Shown in pieces: positions 35,683 through 44,012 of a stretch of 64,000 nt of DNA. A model generated the notes under the pieces. It was given only the letters and a program-made list of their open reading frames with translations, searched no databases and had not been told where the DNA came from. A program made the position numbers and the translations under genes. Origin of the DNA: Herbaspirillum aquaticum (lineage in GTDB: Bacteria; Pseudomonadota; Gammaproteobacteria; Burkholderiales; Burkholderiaceae_D); assembly GCF_002213425.1 (NCBI RefSeq), contig NZ_NJGV01000002.1, positions 124,001 through 188,000 on the forward strand, given 5' to 3'. Position 1 is the first letter of the stretch, and the number at the start of each line of letters is the position of its first letter.

Positions 35683-36862
35683 CGGCTTGCTTGACGATCA
35701 GGGAGTCGAGGGAGGTGCCGGCGGCCGCCATGGCATTGGCAAACAGGCCAGTATTGCCGCGCAGGGCTGCGGCAGCCGCTTCATTGTCCGCTTTCACCTG
35801 GACGTGGATCTGCTGGCCGATCAGGCGGATCGAGGCCGATACGCTGCCCAGGTGGGCGAAATTGAAGCGCACCACGCTGTGCCAGCTGGGGGCGTTTTCT
35901 TCGTCACTGCCTTGCGGGTTGGAACTGTCCTGGCCATGTTCCTGGCTGATCTCCCATTCCATCTTCTGGCCTGGCCAGATCTCGCCGTGCCAGACTACGC
36001 GCTGCTGCTCCAGGGCATTGAGCTGCAGGTTGATGATCTGGCCCAGCTGGTTCTGCGCCGGATCGCTGTCGTTGAGCAGGTTGATCTCGCCACCGCTGCG
36101 CGCGGCTACCTGGGCTTGCGGCTCCTTCATCAGCTCTTCGGCGGGACGCTGGCCGGCGGCCCAGGCGGCGACATGGGATTCATAAAAGACACCGCTGTAG
36201 TTGATGCCATCCTTGAGCGCTGCCGCCATCTGGTCGGCAGGGACGCTGGCTTTGGGCAGCAGCGGGGCGGGCGCATTGATATGGTCGGCCATGTCGCCTT
36301 GTTGCGACGCGTGCAGCAAGGTGTCGATCAGGCGCCCCGCGTGGCTGAGCGTGGTCGTGGTGCTGGACGGTGCGCCAGACTGACCCTGGCGCGCGCCTTT
36401 GGCCTGGGCGTCGGCGGCGATGTCCTCGTTCTGCGCGATCTGGCCGGCACCGCTGTCATCCCGGGTGACGAACTGCAGCGACTTCAGGTCCTTCTGCATG
36501 GCGCGTCCAGCCGTGCTCAAGGCCACCGAGGCGCTCTCCTCATCAGGGTGGATGCTGCCTTCGTTGACCGAGAAGGTTGGGCGGGGATCCTTGGAAACCA
36601 GCGTCAGGGTCAGCGTGTCGCCGACCTTGGCGGTATTGGGCAGCACCATGCGCGCCGCCGTATTGGCGATGCGTACCAGGAAGGTGCCGTCATTGAAGTT
36701 GGAAAGGATGCGGCCCGACATTTGCTGGCCGATGGCAATCTGGGCCAGGCGGCTGAAAGCTTCCTGCCTGGCATCGGCCACCGAAACGACCGGAGTGGCC
36801 GCTTCGACTGGATTGACGGGCTGGACGGCGCTGGCGATATCGGCCCGCGGCAACATGGTCAA
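35669..36862 (-). CDS. Second FliK-type hook-length-control family protein
   Basis: A 397-residue protein distinct from the FliK at 26894-28231. Residues about 50-110 form a small compact-looking domain (QMSGRILSNFNDGTFLVRIA). The middle is variable. The C-terminal 70-80 residues resemble the Flg_hook domain: WHSVVRFNFAHLGSVSASIR, then GQQIHVQVKADNEAAAAALR. It starts four bases inside the end of fliT and overlaps the FlhB-like gene, so the two are probably partners. Function is not known to me; family similarity suggests export-switch control. Confidence 0.78.
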   Translation of the reverse strand: MTMLPRADIASAVQPVNPVEAATPVVSVADARQEAFSRLAQIAIGQQMSGRILSNFNDGTFLVRIANTAARMVLPNTAKVGDTLTLTLVSKDPRPTFSVNEGSIHPDEESASVALSTAGRAMQKDLKSLQFVTRDDSGAGQIAQNEDIAADAQAKGARQGQSGAPSSTTTTLSHAGRLIDTLLHASQQGDMADHINAPAPLLPKASVPADQMAAALKDGINYSGVFYESHVAAWAAGQRPAEELMKEPQAQVAARSGGEINLLNDSDPAQNQLGQIINLQLNALEQQRVVWHGEIWPGQKMEWEISQEHGQDSSNPQGSDEENAPSWHSVVRFNFAHLGSVSASIRLIGQQIHVQVKADNEAAAAALRGNTGLFANAMAAAGTSLDSLIVKQADGET

Positions 36863-37197
36863 CTACCCATGCCGTAGGTATTGAGGAGCTTCTGTTCGGT
36901 CTGGTTGCTTTGGATGAGCGCCGACAGCTTGCGCAATCCCGGTTCGGTGAGGTTGCGGATGTCGCGGTCGTCTTCCAGGATCTTCTTGATGATGTCGACC
37001 TTGCGATGGCGCAGCGGCTCGGAGAGGGTGATGTTTTCTTCGCTGTTGCGCAGGCTGGCAATGTGCTGGCCGCACTGCGCTTCAAGCGCTGCCAGCAGGT
37101 CCCAGTCGCCGGCGCGGGCAGCCGAGCGCATCTCGTCGGTCAATTGCGAGATGGACTCGTAGAGGGCGATGACGTCATCACCGGTCATGTCAGTCAA
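36859..37197 (-). CDS. fliT: Flagellar export chaperone FliT
   Basis: A 112-residue helical protein of FliT type, the chaperone of the filament cap FliD and, in enterics, an inhibitor of FlhDC. The helix VIALYESISQLTDEMRSAAR and the EPLRHRKVDIIKKILEDDRD segment agree with the family. It overlaps fliS and the FliK-like gene by four bases on either side, so the genes are translationally coupled. Conservation in FliT is weak and the fliD-fliS-fliT order supports the call. Confidence 0.87.
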   Translation of the reverse strand: MTDMTGDDVIALYESISQLTDEMRSAARAGDWDLLAALEAQCGQHIASLRNSEENITLSEPLRHRKVDIIKKILEDDRDIRNLTEPGLRKLSALIQSNQTEQKLLNTYGMGS

Positions 37198-37652
37198 GCC
37201 TTTGCAAAGCTGGGTTGGGCGTTGTCTTGCAGGAAAGCCATCTGCGGCGCCGATTGGGCGGCGTTGGGGCCGATCTGTTCCCAGGCCGAGCGGATGTCAT
37301 CGAGAAGACCGTGGATTTCGTCCAGGATGGCCGGGTTGTTGGTCGCATTGGCCTCGAACAGCCGGCGGCTCATGTATTCGTAGAGGGAGTCCAGGTTCAG
37401 AGCCAGTTCGCCGCCGACTTCCTTGTTCAGGCTGGCGCGCAGGCCGTTGTCGATGATCAGGATGGCCTTGGTGATGGATTCACCCTTGTCCTTGATGTTG
37501 CCTTCGCCCATAGACTTCTTGCCCAGGGCGATAGCGACCAATGCGCCGTCGAAGAGCATGGTGATGAGCTTGTGGGGGCTTGCGGCGATCACGCCGGTTT
37601 CCACCCCGATGTTGGCGTAGGCGTTGGCCCCGCGCTTCATGCTTCCGAACAT
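37194..37652 (-). CDS. fliS: Flagellin export chaperone FliS
   Basis: A 152-residue helical chaperone for flagellin. ANIGVETGVIAASPHKLITM and the LFDGALVAIALGKKSMGEGN helix are typical, followed by KGESITKAILIIDNGLRASL and the LNLDSLYEYMSRRLFEANAT stretch. The C-terminal tail after residue 130 is somewhat longer than in enteric FliS. It follows fliD by 28 bases. Confidence 0.96.
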   Translation of the reverse strand: MFGSMKRGANAYANIGVETGVIAASPHKLITMLFDGALVAIALGKKSMGEGNIKDKGESITKAILIIDNGLRASLNKEVGGELALNLDSLYEYMSRRLFEANATNNPAILDEIHGLLDDIRSAWEQIGPNAAQSAPQMAFLQDNAQPSFAKA

Positions 37653-37680
37653 GACGTTCTCCTATGTTCGCGGTGATGCT

Positions 37681-39750
37681 TCAACTGCTCTTGGCCAGGC
37701 TGGCCAATTGCTGGGTCAGGTAGCTCTGCGTGGACTGCATGCTGGCCAGGGTCGTGTTGAGACGATTGAACTGGTTGGTGTAGTCGTCCTTCAGGTTCGA
37801 CAAGCGCGTCTGCACCGTGCTTTGGCGATCCTGGTTGATCTTCAGGCTGGCCTGCAGACCATTGGTCTTGGAGGCGATGATGCCGCTATCGCTCAGCAGG
37901 TTCGTCAGCAAGGTCTGCAACTTGGTGACGATACCATTTTTGGACGATGTAGTGTTGGTTGTATCCGGATCGGTGCCAGTGAAGAGATTGGCAATGCCGG
38001 CGAAATTGTTGGTGGTCGCCGTGGACAGTTTGGTGGCGTCCAGCGCCAGGGTGCCATCCTTCTGGAAGCTGATGCCGATATCGGACAGGCTGCTGATGCC
38101 GTTGCCGCCATCCACGGTGGCAAACAGGGTATTGCGCAGCTGGTTCATGATGGTCTGGACCGACGACTCGCTGGCCAGTGGCGCCGATGTGTTGGCCTGG
38201 CCCAGGGTGGTGGAGGGCGTCTGCGCGGTCATGCCCGCCACTGCCTTGGCCAGCGTGTTGTAGGCGGTCACGAAACTGTTGGCGGCGGTGCTGATGCCGG
38301 ATGTGTCGTTGCTGATGTTGAGGGTGAAGTTGTCCGCCGAGGTGGTGACCTTGGCCAAGTTCAGGGTCACCCCCGAGATGACGTTTTCGACCTTGTTGCT
38401 GGTGCTGGTGACGGCCACGCCATCGATGGACAGCTTGGCATCCTGGGCCTTGAGCAATTGGCCCATGCCGCTCATGGTGAGGCCCGAATAGTCGCCGGTA
38501 CCGGTCAGCGACACTGCTGCCGTGGCGCTGCTGCCGGTCGGGGTCAGGACCAGGTGGTCGTTGCTGCCGTCGTTGCTGATGGAGGCGGTCACGCCAGCGC
38601 TGGCGCCGTTGACGGCGCTCACGACCTGGTTCAGGTCGATGTTGCCGCTGCCGTTGGCGGTGGGGTTGATGGCGACCGTGGTGTCGCCCACCTTCAGGCT
38701 CAGCGTGCCGGAAGTGTAAGTCTGGCCGGTGGTGACGTTGGGCGAGATCACGGTCCCGCTCGGGTCGGCGCTGAAGACCGAATAGTTGCCGGTGCCGGTG
38801 ATCTTGATGGTGTTGGCCGCGCCGCTGTCCTTGGCGGTGATGACCAGGTGATCATTGGTACCGTCGCTGACGATGGTGGCATTGACGCCCGCATCGCTGC
38901 TGTTGATGGCGTCCCGCACGCCGGCCAGGGTGTTGGTGGCGGGCTGGATGATGGCAGTCGAACCGGTGCCGGTCTTGATGGCCAGGATGCCGTTGTCGAA
39001 GGTGGTGCCCGGCGCGATGCTGGCCGAGCTCAGCTTCTGCGTCTGCGCCAACTGCGAGACCGCCACCGAGTAGGTGCCCGACGCCGCCTTGGTGGCGTCG
39101 CGCGGGGCCTGGATCTGGGTCATGGTGCTCGGCGTGGAGCTCGACGGATCGTAGGCGAACGCGGAAAGGCTGTTGTTGGACGTGACCTTGATGGTGTTGG
39201 CGGTACCGCCGGCGGTCGACTCCAGCACCAGGTGGTCGCCGCTGCCATCGGTGGTAATGGACGCAGTCACGCCGGCCTTGGAGGCATTGATCGCATCGCG
39301 CACGCCGGCCAGGGTCGAGTTGGCCTGCAAGGTGATGAAGGTCGGGGAATTGGTGCCGACCTTGATGGCGATCGAATCGCCGGCGTTGTAGGTCGTGCCG
39401 CTGCTCACGCCCGCCGACTGCAGTTTCTGCGCCAGGATCTTGGTCGAGTTGTCACTGTTGACGTCGGCCGTGAAGGGGTCGGTGGTCAGGTTGCTGCCGG
39501 TACCGGCATTGCTCACCGAGCTCTTTTGGGAGCTGAAGCTGGCTGCGGTCAGGGCTTTGATGGCGGACTGATAGCTCGACAGCGCGCTCTTGAGGCTGCC
39601 ATACGCAGAGATCAGGGTGTTGTAGCTGCTGGCCTGGGTGGTCAGCGGAGTCAGCTGCGTCTGGCTTTCGGCCGAGATCAGTTGGCTGACCAGGGTGGAG
39701 ACATCGAGCGGACCTGCCGATGTGGAAATGGTGCCGGTGGAAGTGGCCAC
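37681..39750 (-). CDS. fliD: Flagellar filament cap protein FliD with three internal repeats
   Basis: A 689-residue cap protein, long compared with about 470 in enterics. The N-terminal domain has GPLDVSTLVSQLISAESQTQ and the C-terminal domain ends in a coiled helix with RLSNLKDDYTNQFNRLNTTL. Between them are three related segments near residues 147-190, 275-324 and 373-422; each holds an AGVxAxIxxDGxxDHLVL core, a flagellin-IN type motif. The repeats likely form extra exposed lobes of the cap. A 228-base gap upstream contains a 12-base palindrome. Confidence 0.95.
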   Translation of the reverse strand: MATSTGTISTSAGPLDVSTLVSQLISAESQTQLTPLTTQASSYNTLISAYGSLKSALSSYQSAIKALTAASFSSQKSSVSNAGTGSNLTTDPFTADVNSDNSTKILAQKLQSAGVSSGTTYNAGDSIAIKVGTNSPTFITLQANSTLAGVRDAINASKAGVTASITTDGSGDHLVLESTAGGTANTIKVTSNNSLSAFAYDPSSSTPSTMTQIQAPRDATKAASGTYSVAVSQLAQTQKLSSASIAPGTTFDNGILAIKTGTGSTAIIQPATNTLAGVRDAINSSDAGVNATIVSDGTNDHLVITAKDSGAANTIKITGTGNYSVFSADPSGTVISPNVTTGQTYTSGTLSLKVGDTTVAINPTANGSGNIDLNQVVSAVNGASAGVTASISNDGSNDHLVLTPTGSSATAAVSLTGTGDYSGLTMSGMGQLLKAQDAKLSIDGVAVTSTSNKVENVISGVTLNLAKVTTSADNFTLNISNDTSGISTAANSFVTAYNTLAKAVAGMTAQTPSTTLGQANTSAPLASESSVQTIMNQLRNTLFATVDGGNGISSLSDIGISFQKDGTLALDATKLSTATTNNFAGIANLFTGTDPDTTNTTSSKNGIVTKLQTLLTNLLSDSGIIASKTNGLQASLKINQDRQSTVQTRLSNLKDDYTNQFNRLNTTLASMQSTQSYLTQQLASLAKSS

Positions 39751-39778
39751 GGTTCAACTCCTGAATCTTTGCGTGAGG

Positions 39779-39790
39779 CACAGCGCTGTG
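39779..39790. repeat. 12-base perfect palindrome upstream of fliD
   Basis: CACAGCGCTGTG lies about 29 bases before the fliD ATG in an otherwise featureless 228-base leader. It may be an operator half or simply a chance GC-rich palindrome. The same leader holds two copies of ACGGATTC (minus strand) about 23 bases apart. Confidence 0.4.
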
Positions 39791-39978
39791 CGGTCGTCCA
39801 GCGCGGTCAAGAGGAGATGGGCTCTCAAGTACGGCGTCTGGGGGGAGGGGACGCTGTGCGAAATAACTATCTGAATCCGTTATGAACTGGGGTAGCCGAA
39901 TCCGTCATGCGCAATGAGCGGGCATTGACGCATGCGGGTGTTCAGCCACTGCAGTTCGTACCAGACTCGAGGGGAAAC

Positions 39979-40338
39979 TCAAGCCTTTTCCTTGATCAGC
40001 AAGCCTTGCATCTTGTCGATCGATTTGGCGATGGCGATCGCTTCTTCGCTGGGAATCTGGCGAATCACGGTGTCCGTAGCCGTATCGACGACCTTGATGA
40101 TGGTCTTGCCGGTATCCTGGTCCTTCGAGAAATTCAACGCGGCAGCATTGGCTGCAGCGAAATCGTTCAACTTGCCCACGGCATCGTTGAGTTCGCTATC
40201 GGTGGCGCGTCGTGCTTCCGGGGTGGCCGCCGGTGCGACCGTCGATACCACGGGATCGGGCTTCTCGGCTGTCTTCGGCGCTGCATATGCAGTACCGGAG
40301 TCGCCAGCAGCAGTGATATTAAGTGGGGCAATCGACAT
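39979..40338 (-). CDS. flaG: FlaG family protein
   Basis: A 119-residue protein whose C-terminal 70 residues match FlaG: ALNFSKDQDTGKTIIKVVDT, then ATDTVIRQIPSEEAIAIAKS and the final IDKMQGLLIKEKA. FlaG proteins affect filament length in other bacteria. The N-terminal half is low complexity. It lies directly downstream of fliC in the same direction, with an inverted repeat between them. Confidence 0.92.
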   Translation of the reverse strand: MSIAPLNITAAGDSGTAYAAPKTAEKPDPVVSTVAPAATPEARRATDSELNDAVGKLNDFAAANAAALNFSKDQDTGKTIIKVVDTATDTVIRQIPSEEAIAIAKSIDKMQGLLIKEKA

Positions 40339-40362
40339 GGTACTACTCCCTTCCTTAAAGGA

Positions 40363-40395
40363 ACGTGCGGAGAATAAGGTCTATCCCCCGCACGT
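40363..40395 (-). terminator. Inverted repeat between fliC and flaG
   Basis: ACGTGCGG and CCGCACGT form a perfect 8-bp stem, extendable by two pairs, around a 17-base spacer. On the minus strand the stem is followed by TCCTTTAAGG rather than a long T-run. It may be a partial terminator or an mRNA end-stabiliser that keeps flagellin mRNA in excess over flaG. Confidence 0.5.
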
Positions 40396-40416
40396 CATCC
40401 TACCTAGCTATCTGGC

Positions 40417-41505
40417 TTATTTCAACAGCGAGAGGACCTGCTGCGGCGCCGAGTTGGCCTGCGACAGCATCGCGGTACCAGCTTGCTGCAGGATCTGCGC
40501 ACGGGTCAGGTTCGCGGTTTCCTGCGCGTAGTCGGTATCCATGATACGGCTGCGCGACGAGGTGATGTTCTCGCTCGACACTTGCAGGTTGCTGATGACC
40601 GCGCTGAAGCGGTTCTGCACGGCACCGAACTCGGCACGCTTCGAGGAGATCAGGCTGATGGCCTTGTCCAGGTTCTGGATGGCCTTCTGAGCATCGCTCT
40701 GGGCGGACGGGTTGGCAACAGCCTGGTCCAGGGACAGCTTGGCGCTGTCAACGGCAGCTTGCAGGGTCACAGCCGACGAAGCCAGGGCGCTGGCCGACAG
40801 GGACGAACCGGTGGCGAACAGGTTGTCCAGTGCAGCCTTGGCCGAGGTGTAGGTTGCTTGCGCGGTGCTCACGCCGCTGGTGTCGCCCAGACCGATCAGG
40901 CCGTTGGCGCTGGTGCCGATGACGGTAGCGATGGTCGAGTTGTTCGACAGGTCATCCAGGGTGATGGTGATCTGGTCGTTCAGCTTGTTGTCTTGCACGT
41001 TGGCGCCGACCTGGAACGACAGGGTCAGGGAAGCCGATACGTTGGCCGACGTGGAGCCCACGCCAGCCGAAGCGCCTTGGCCCACACCGGTGAACAGGTT
41101 CTGGCCGTTGAAGCTGGTGCCGTTCAGGACGCGGAACACTTCCTGCGACAGCTGGGTGTATTCGTCGTTGAGGGTCTTGCGGTCTTGTGCGCTGTTGGTG
41201 CCGTTCGAAGCTTGAACAGCCAACTCACGCATACGCTGCAGGTTGTCGCCGACGGTCGACAGAGCGCCTTCAGCGGTTTGTGCCATCGAGATACCGTCGT
41301 TGGCGTTGCGTTGTGCAACTGCCAGACCCTTGATCTGGGAGTTCATGCGGTCGGCGATAGCCAGGCCGGCGGCGTCGTCCTTGGCGCTGTTGACGCGCAG
41401 GCCCGACGACAGGCGTTGGATCGAGGTGTTCAGCGACGACTGCGACGCATTCAGGTTCCGCTGCGTATTGAGCGACGGAATGTTGGTATTAATGACTGCT
41501 GCCAT
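40417..41505 (-). CDS. fliC: Flagellin FliC
   Basis: A 362-residue flagellin. The N-terminal D0/D1 domains are conserved (INTNIPSLNTQRNLNASQSS, then RLSSGLRVNSAKDDAAGLAI), as is the C terminus (ITSSRSRIMDTDYAQETANL and QILQQAGTAMLSQANSAPQQ). The central variable region, about residues 165-265, is short, so the filament surface lobe is small. Chaperone FliS is encoded nearby. Two sigma-28-type promoters lie upstream. It is the only flagellin gene in the window. Confidence 0.98.
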   Translation of the reverse strand: MAAVINTNIPSLNTQRNLNASQSSLNTSIQRLSSGLRVNSAKDDAAGLAIADRMNSQIKGLAVAQRNANDGISMAQTAEGALSTVGDNLQRMRELAVQASNGTNSAQDRKTLNDEYTQLSQEVFRVLNGTSFNGQNLFTGVGQGASAGVGSTSANVSASLTLSFQVGANVQDNKLNDQITITLDDLSNNSTIATVIGTSANGLIGLGDTSGVSTAQATYTSAKAALDNLFATGSSLSASALASSAVTLQAAVDSAKLSLDQAVANPSAQSDAQKAIQNLDKAISLISSKRAEFGAVQNRFSAVISNLQVSSENITSSRSRIMDTDYAQETANLTRAQILQQAGTAMLSQANSAPQQVLSLLK

Positions 41506-41605
41506 GTTAATTCTCCTAAGATTTGAGACCGATGATCCGAGTTTCAGTGCCTAACGTTGGTCTTCTACCCATGAGCCCCAGGCGTTTCAACCTCTGTTGA
41601 TTGCT

Positions 41606-41632
41606 TTATCGGGCAGTCTTGGAAAAAGTTTA
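41606..41632 (-). promoter_or_regulatory. Proximal sigma-28 promoter of fliC
   Basis: On the minus strand: TAAACTTT, 11 bases, CCCGATAA; 7/8 matches in each element. It lies about 100 bases upstream of the fliC ATG, giving an untranslated leader of about 95 bases. Confidence 0.88.
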
Positions 41633-41706
41633 GGGCTATTTGCAAAAAATCTTTTTCAAGGCTTTCCGAACTAAAACTGCGTGCTTTGAAACTCCAAGCA
41701 AATCCT

Positions 41707-41733
41707 TTTTCGACGGCAATTCAAAAAACTTTA
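41707..41733 (-). promoter_or_regulatory. Distal sigma-28-like promoter of fliC
   Basis: On the minus strand: TAAAGTTT (8/8), 11 bases, GTCGAAAA (6/8). It lies exactly 101 bases upstream of the proximal site in an AT-rich stretch (about 41640-41770). A second FliA start for flagellin is plausible but untested. Confidence 0.55.
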
Positions 41734-41775
41734 GGAAAATTGCTGTTGCGGCCAAGAAAAATGTTCTGAAAAGCA

Positions 41776-41799
41776 AAAACCGCCCTGAGGGGCGGTTTT
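41776..41799 (-). terminator. Terminator after the TPR-glycosyltransferase gene
   Basis: AAAACCGCCC, TGA-type loop, GGGCGGTTTT. On the minus strand the stem is followed by a T-run (TTTTTGC), so it ends the leftward gene at 41830 before the fliC promoters. Confidence 0.88.
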
Positions 41800-41829
41800 C
41801 TGCAGGGGCGGCGCGGTTTCCGGGCCCGC

Positions 41830-43809
41830 TCACCCTTGGGCTTTCTTCTGTTGCAGGAGGATCAATTCTTCGCCAACGCGCTTGAGCACGGAATCCCAGT
41901 CGCTGATGGCGGGCTGCCGGAACAGGCGCATGCCCGGATACCAGGGTGAATCCTCGCGCTCGTTGAGCCAGCGCCAGTCCGGGATGTGCGGCAACAAGAC
42001 CCAGGTAGGGTGGCCCATGGCGCCGGCCAGGTGGACCACGGAGGTATCCACGCTGATGACCAGGTCAAGGTTGCTGATGGCGGCAGCGGTATCGGCAAAG
42101 TCCTGGCAATCATCGCCTAGGTTGAAGACGGGCAGATCGCCGGGCAGGGCCTTGAGGCCTTCCAGGGGCTTGCCTTTCTGTAAGGAATAGAACTCCATGT
42201 TCGGCAAGTCGAATAATTGCTTGAAGGTATCCAGCGCAATGGAACGGTGGCGATCGTTGCCGTGCTCAGGATTGCCGCCCCAGACGATGCCGATGCGCAG
42301 GTTGCGCTCGGATCTTGACATTGCGTTAATTTTTTCACGCCAGGTGGCTGCCAGGATGGGGTCGGGCGCCAGGTAGCCATCCGGGTAGCGCGGAATGTCG
42401 TCCACCGTATGGGTCTGCATCGCGTAGGGCAGGCTCATGAGCACGTACGAGCAGTCGCAGGGCGGCAAGGGGTCGCTTTCCCGCACCAGCGTGATCTCTG
42501 GTGTGAAGGATTGGAACAGGCGGTACAAGGGATTCTTCACATGCACCGCCACGCGGGCGCCCTGGTCCATCACCAGGCGCGCATAGCGCAGGAACTGGAT
42601 GCTGTCGCCGAAGCCCTGCTCGTGCATCAGCAGGATGTATTTGCCTGCCAGTGATGACTTGCCGTCCCATTTCGGAATCAATTCGAAGAGCTTGTGGATC
42701 AGGCGATAGACGTGGGCGCGTTCCTTGGTGACCAGTCGGCTCTCATGGCATTCCCAGCCTTCTTCGAACTGCCCCTGCAGCAGCAGTGTCAGCGCCAGGT
42801 TGTGTTTGGCGGTCGGATAGTTGGGACGGATCGCCAAGGCCTTGCGGAAGTTGTCGATGGCCTCTTCACTGTCGCCATGATCGTGCTGGATGGCGCCGAT
42901 GTTGTTGTAGGTAAGGGCGTGCTTGGGGTCCAGGGCCAGGGCCTGGTTGAACATGCGCATGGCGTCGTCGAAGCGGTCGCCGGTACTGAAATAGCTGGAG
43001 CCGAGCTTCACGTAGCCATTGGGATCCTTGGGCGCGATCTCGATGACGCGCAGCAGGTGTTCGTGGGCTTCTTGGATCCGGTTCAATTTCAGATAAGTGT
43101 CGGCAATCTTGTTGTGGGCGTAGGTGTCCTGGGGATCAAGGAGGATGGCGGTCTTATGGGACTCCACTGCCTCGTTGTACATTTCCATGGCGTGAAGTGC
43201 TTCCCCCAAGGCTGTATGCGACGGGGCGAAGTTGATCTGCAGTTCCAGGGACTTGAGAATGGTAGCGACGGCCTCGTTGAAGCGGCGCGCCTCGATCAGT
43301 GCGCGGCCCAGGTGGGACAAGGGGCCGGGCGCATTGGGCTCGCGCTTGACGGCATCTTCGAAATAGGCGACAGAGGCTTCCGGGTCGTTCTTTTCGTGAA
43401 GCGCATTGGCCAGGCCGATGCGGGCTGCGCGGTTTTCCTTGTCGATGGAGATGGCGCGCTCGTAGAGGGCGATGGCTTCATCGATGCGGTCCTGGTTCAG
43501 GATCGCCCCAGCCAGATTGCTCAGGTATTCAGCATTGTCGGGGTCGGCCTCGATGGCCTTGCGCAGATAGGTTTCTGCCTCCCCGAACCGGCCCTCCTGC
43601 ATGGCCACCAGCCCACGCGCGTGGTTGGCAAAGACCAGCTTGGGGGCTCTGGCGAGTACGGCCATGCAGAGGTTTTTGGCTTCCTCGGTCTTGCGGCTAT
43701 CCAGCAGATCGAGGCATTTGCGAACGTCCAGCAGATCCTGCAGATTGGACTTGGCGGCGGGCGCCGGAATGTGTTTGCCGTGCTTGTTGCTGCTCTTGCG
43801 CGTCGACAT
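41830..43809 (-). CDS. TPR-repeat protein with C-terminal glycosyltransferase-like domain
   Basis: A 659-residue protein. From about residue 50 to 390 it has roughly ten tetratricopeptide repeats, for example AETYLRKAIEADPDNAEYLS and AHEHLLRVIEIAPKDPNGYV. The rest resembles the heptosyltransferase/O-GlcNAc-transferase-like domain often fused to TPRs: LRIGIVWGGNPEHGNDRHRS and, near the end, DLVISVDTSVVHLAGAMGHP followed by WVLLPHIPDWRWL. AGAGGA nine bases before the ATG at 43809 sets the start; the frame is open 35 codons further. Its place beside fliC suggests flagellin glycosylation, which is inference. Confidence 0.82.
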   Translation of the reverse strand: MSTRKSSNKHGKHIPAPAAKSNLQDLLDVRKCLDLLDSRKTEEAKNLCMAVLARAPKLVFANHARGLVAMQEGRFGEAETYLRKAIEADPDNAEYLSNLAGAILNQDRIDEAIALYERAISIDKENRAARIGLANALHEKNDPEASVAYFEDAVKREPNAPGPLSHLGRALIEARRFNEAVATILKSLELQINFAPSHTALGEALHAMEMYNEAVESHKTAILLDPQDTYAHNKIADTYLKLNRIQEAHEHLLRVIEIAPKDPNGYVKLGSSYFSTGDRFDDAMRMFNQALALDPKHALTYNNIGAIQHDHGDSEEAIDNFRKALAIRPNYPTAKHNLALTLLLQGQFEEGWECHESRLVTKERAHVYRLIHKLFELIPKWDGKSSLAGKYILLMHEQGFGDSIQFLRYARLVMDQGARVAVHVKNPLYRLFQSFTPEITLVRESDPLPPCDCSYVLMSLPYAMQTHTVDDIPRYPDGYLAPDPILAATWREKINAMSRSERNLRIGIVWGGNPEHGNDRHRSIALDTFKQLFDLPNMEFYSLQKGKPLEGLKALPGDLPVFNLGDDCQDFADTAAAISNLDLVISVDTSVVHLAGAMGHPTWVLLPHIPDWRWLNEREDSPWYPGMRLFRQPAISDWDSVLKRVGEELILLQQKKAQG

Positions 43810-43912
43810 CGAAAAAGATCCTCTTGGTTGGGCGCATCGGTTGCGCCGGGCATAGCTATCCAGCAGGCATGATATGCGCAACGCGTCACCGGTGAAGAGG
43901 TGAATAGAAAGC

Positions 43913-43939
43913 AAAAAACCTCCGTTTTAGGCGGAGGTT
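43913..43939 (-). terminator. Terminator of lexA
   Basis: On the minus strand AACCTCCG, a 7-base spacer and CGGAGGTT followed by six T residues. It lies about 75 bases after the lexA stop. Confidence 0.85.
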
Positions 43940-44012
43940 CATGCAGCAACGGACAATCAATGTCCGGTCTGAGCAGGTTCGCGACAGGTGCGGGCGGCTG
44001 CGCCGCTGGTCA

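Noticed and set aside
37624-39885. A 753-codon plus-strand open frame opposite fliD
   Set aside because: Its Gly/Val/Asp repeats mirror the FliD repeats; no start signal or domain supports it.
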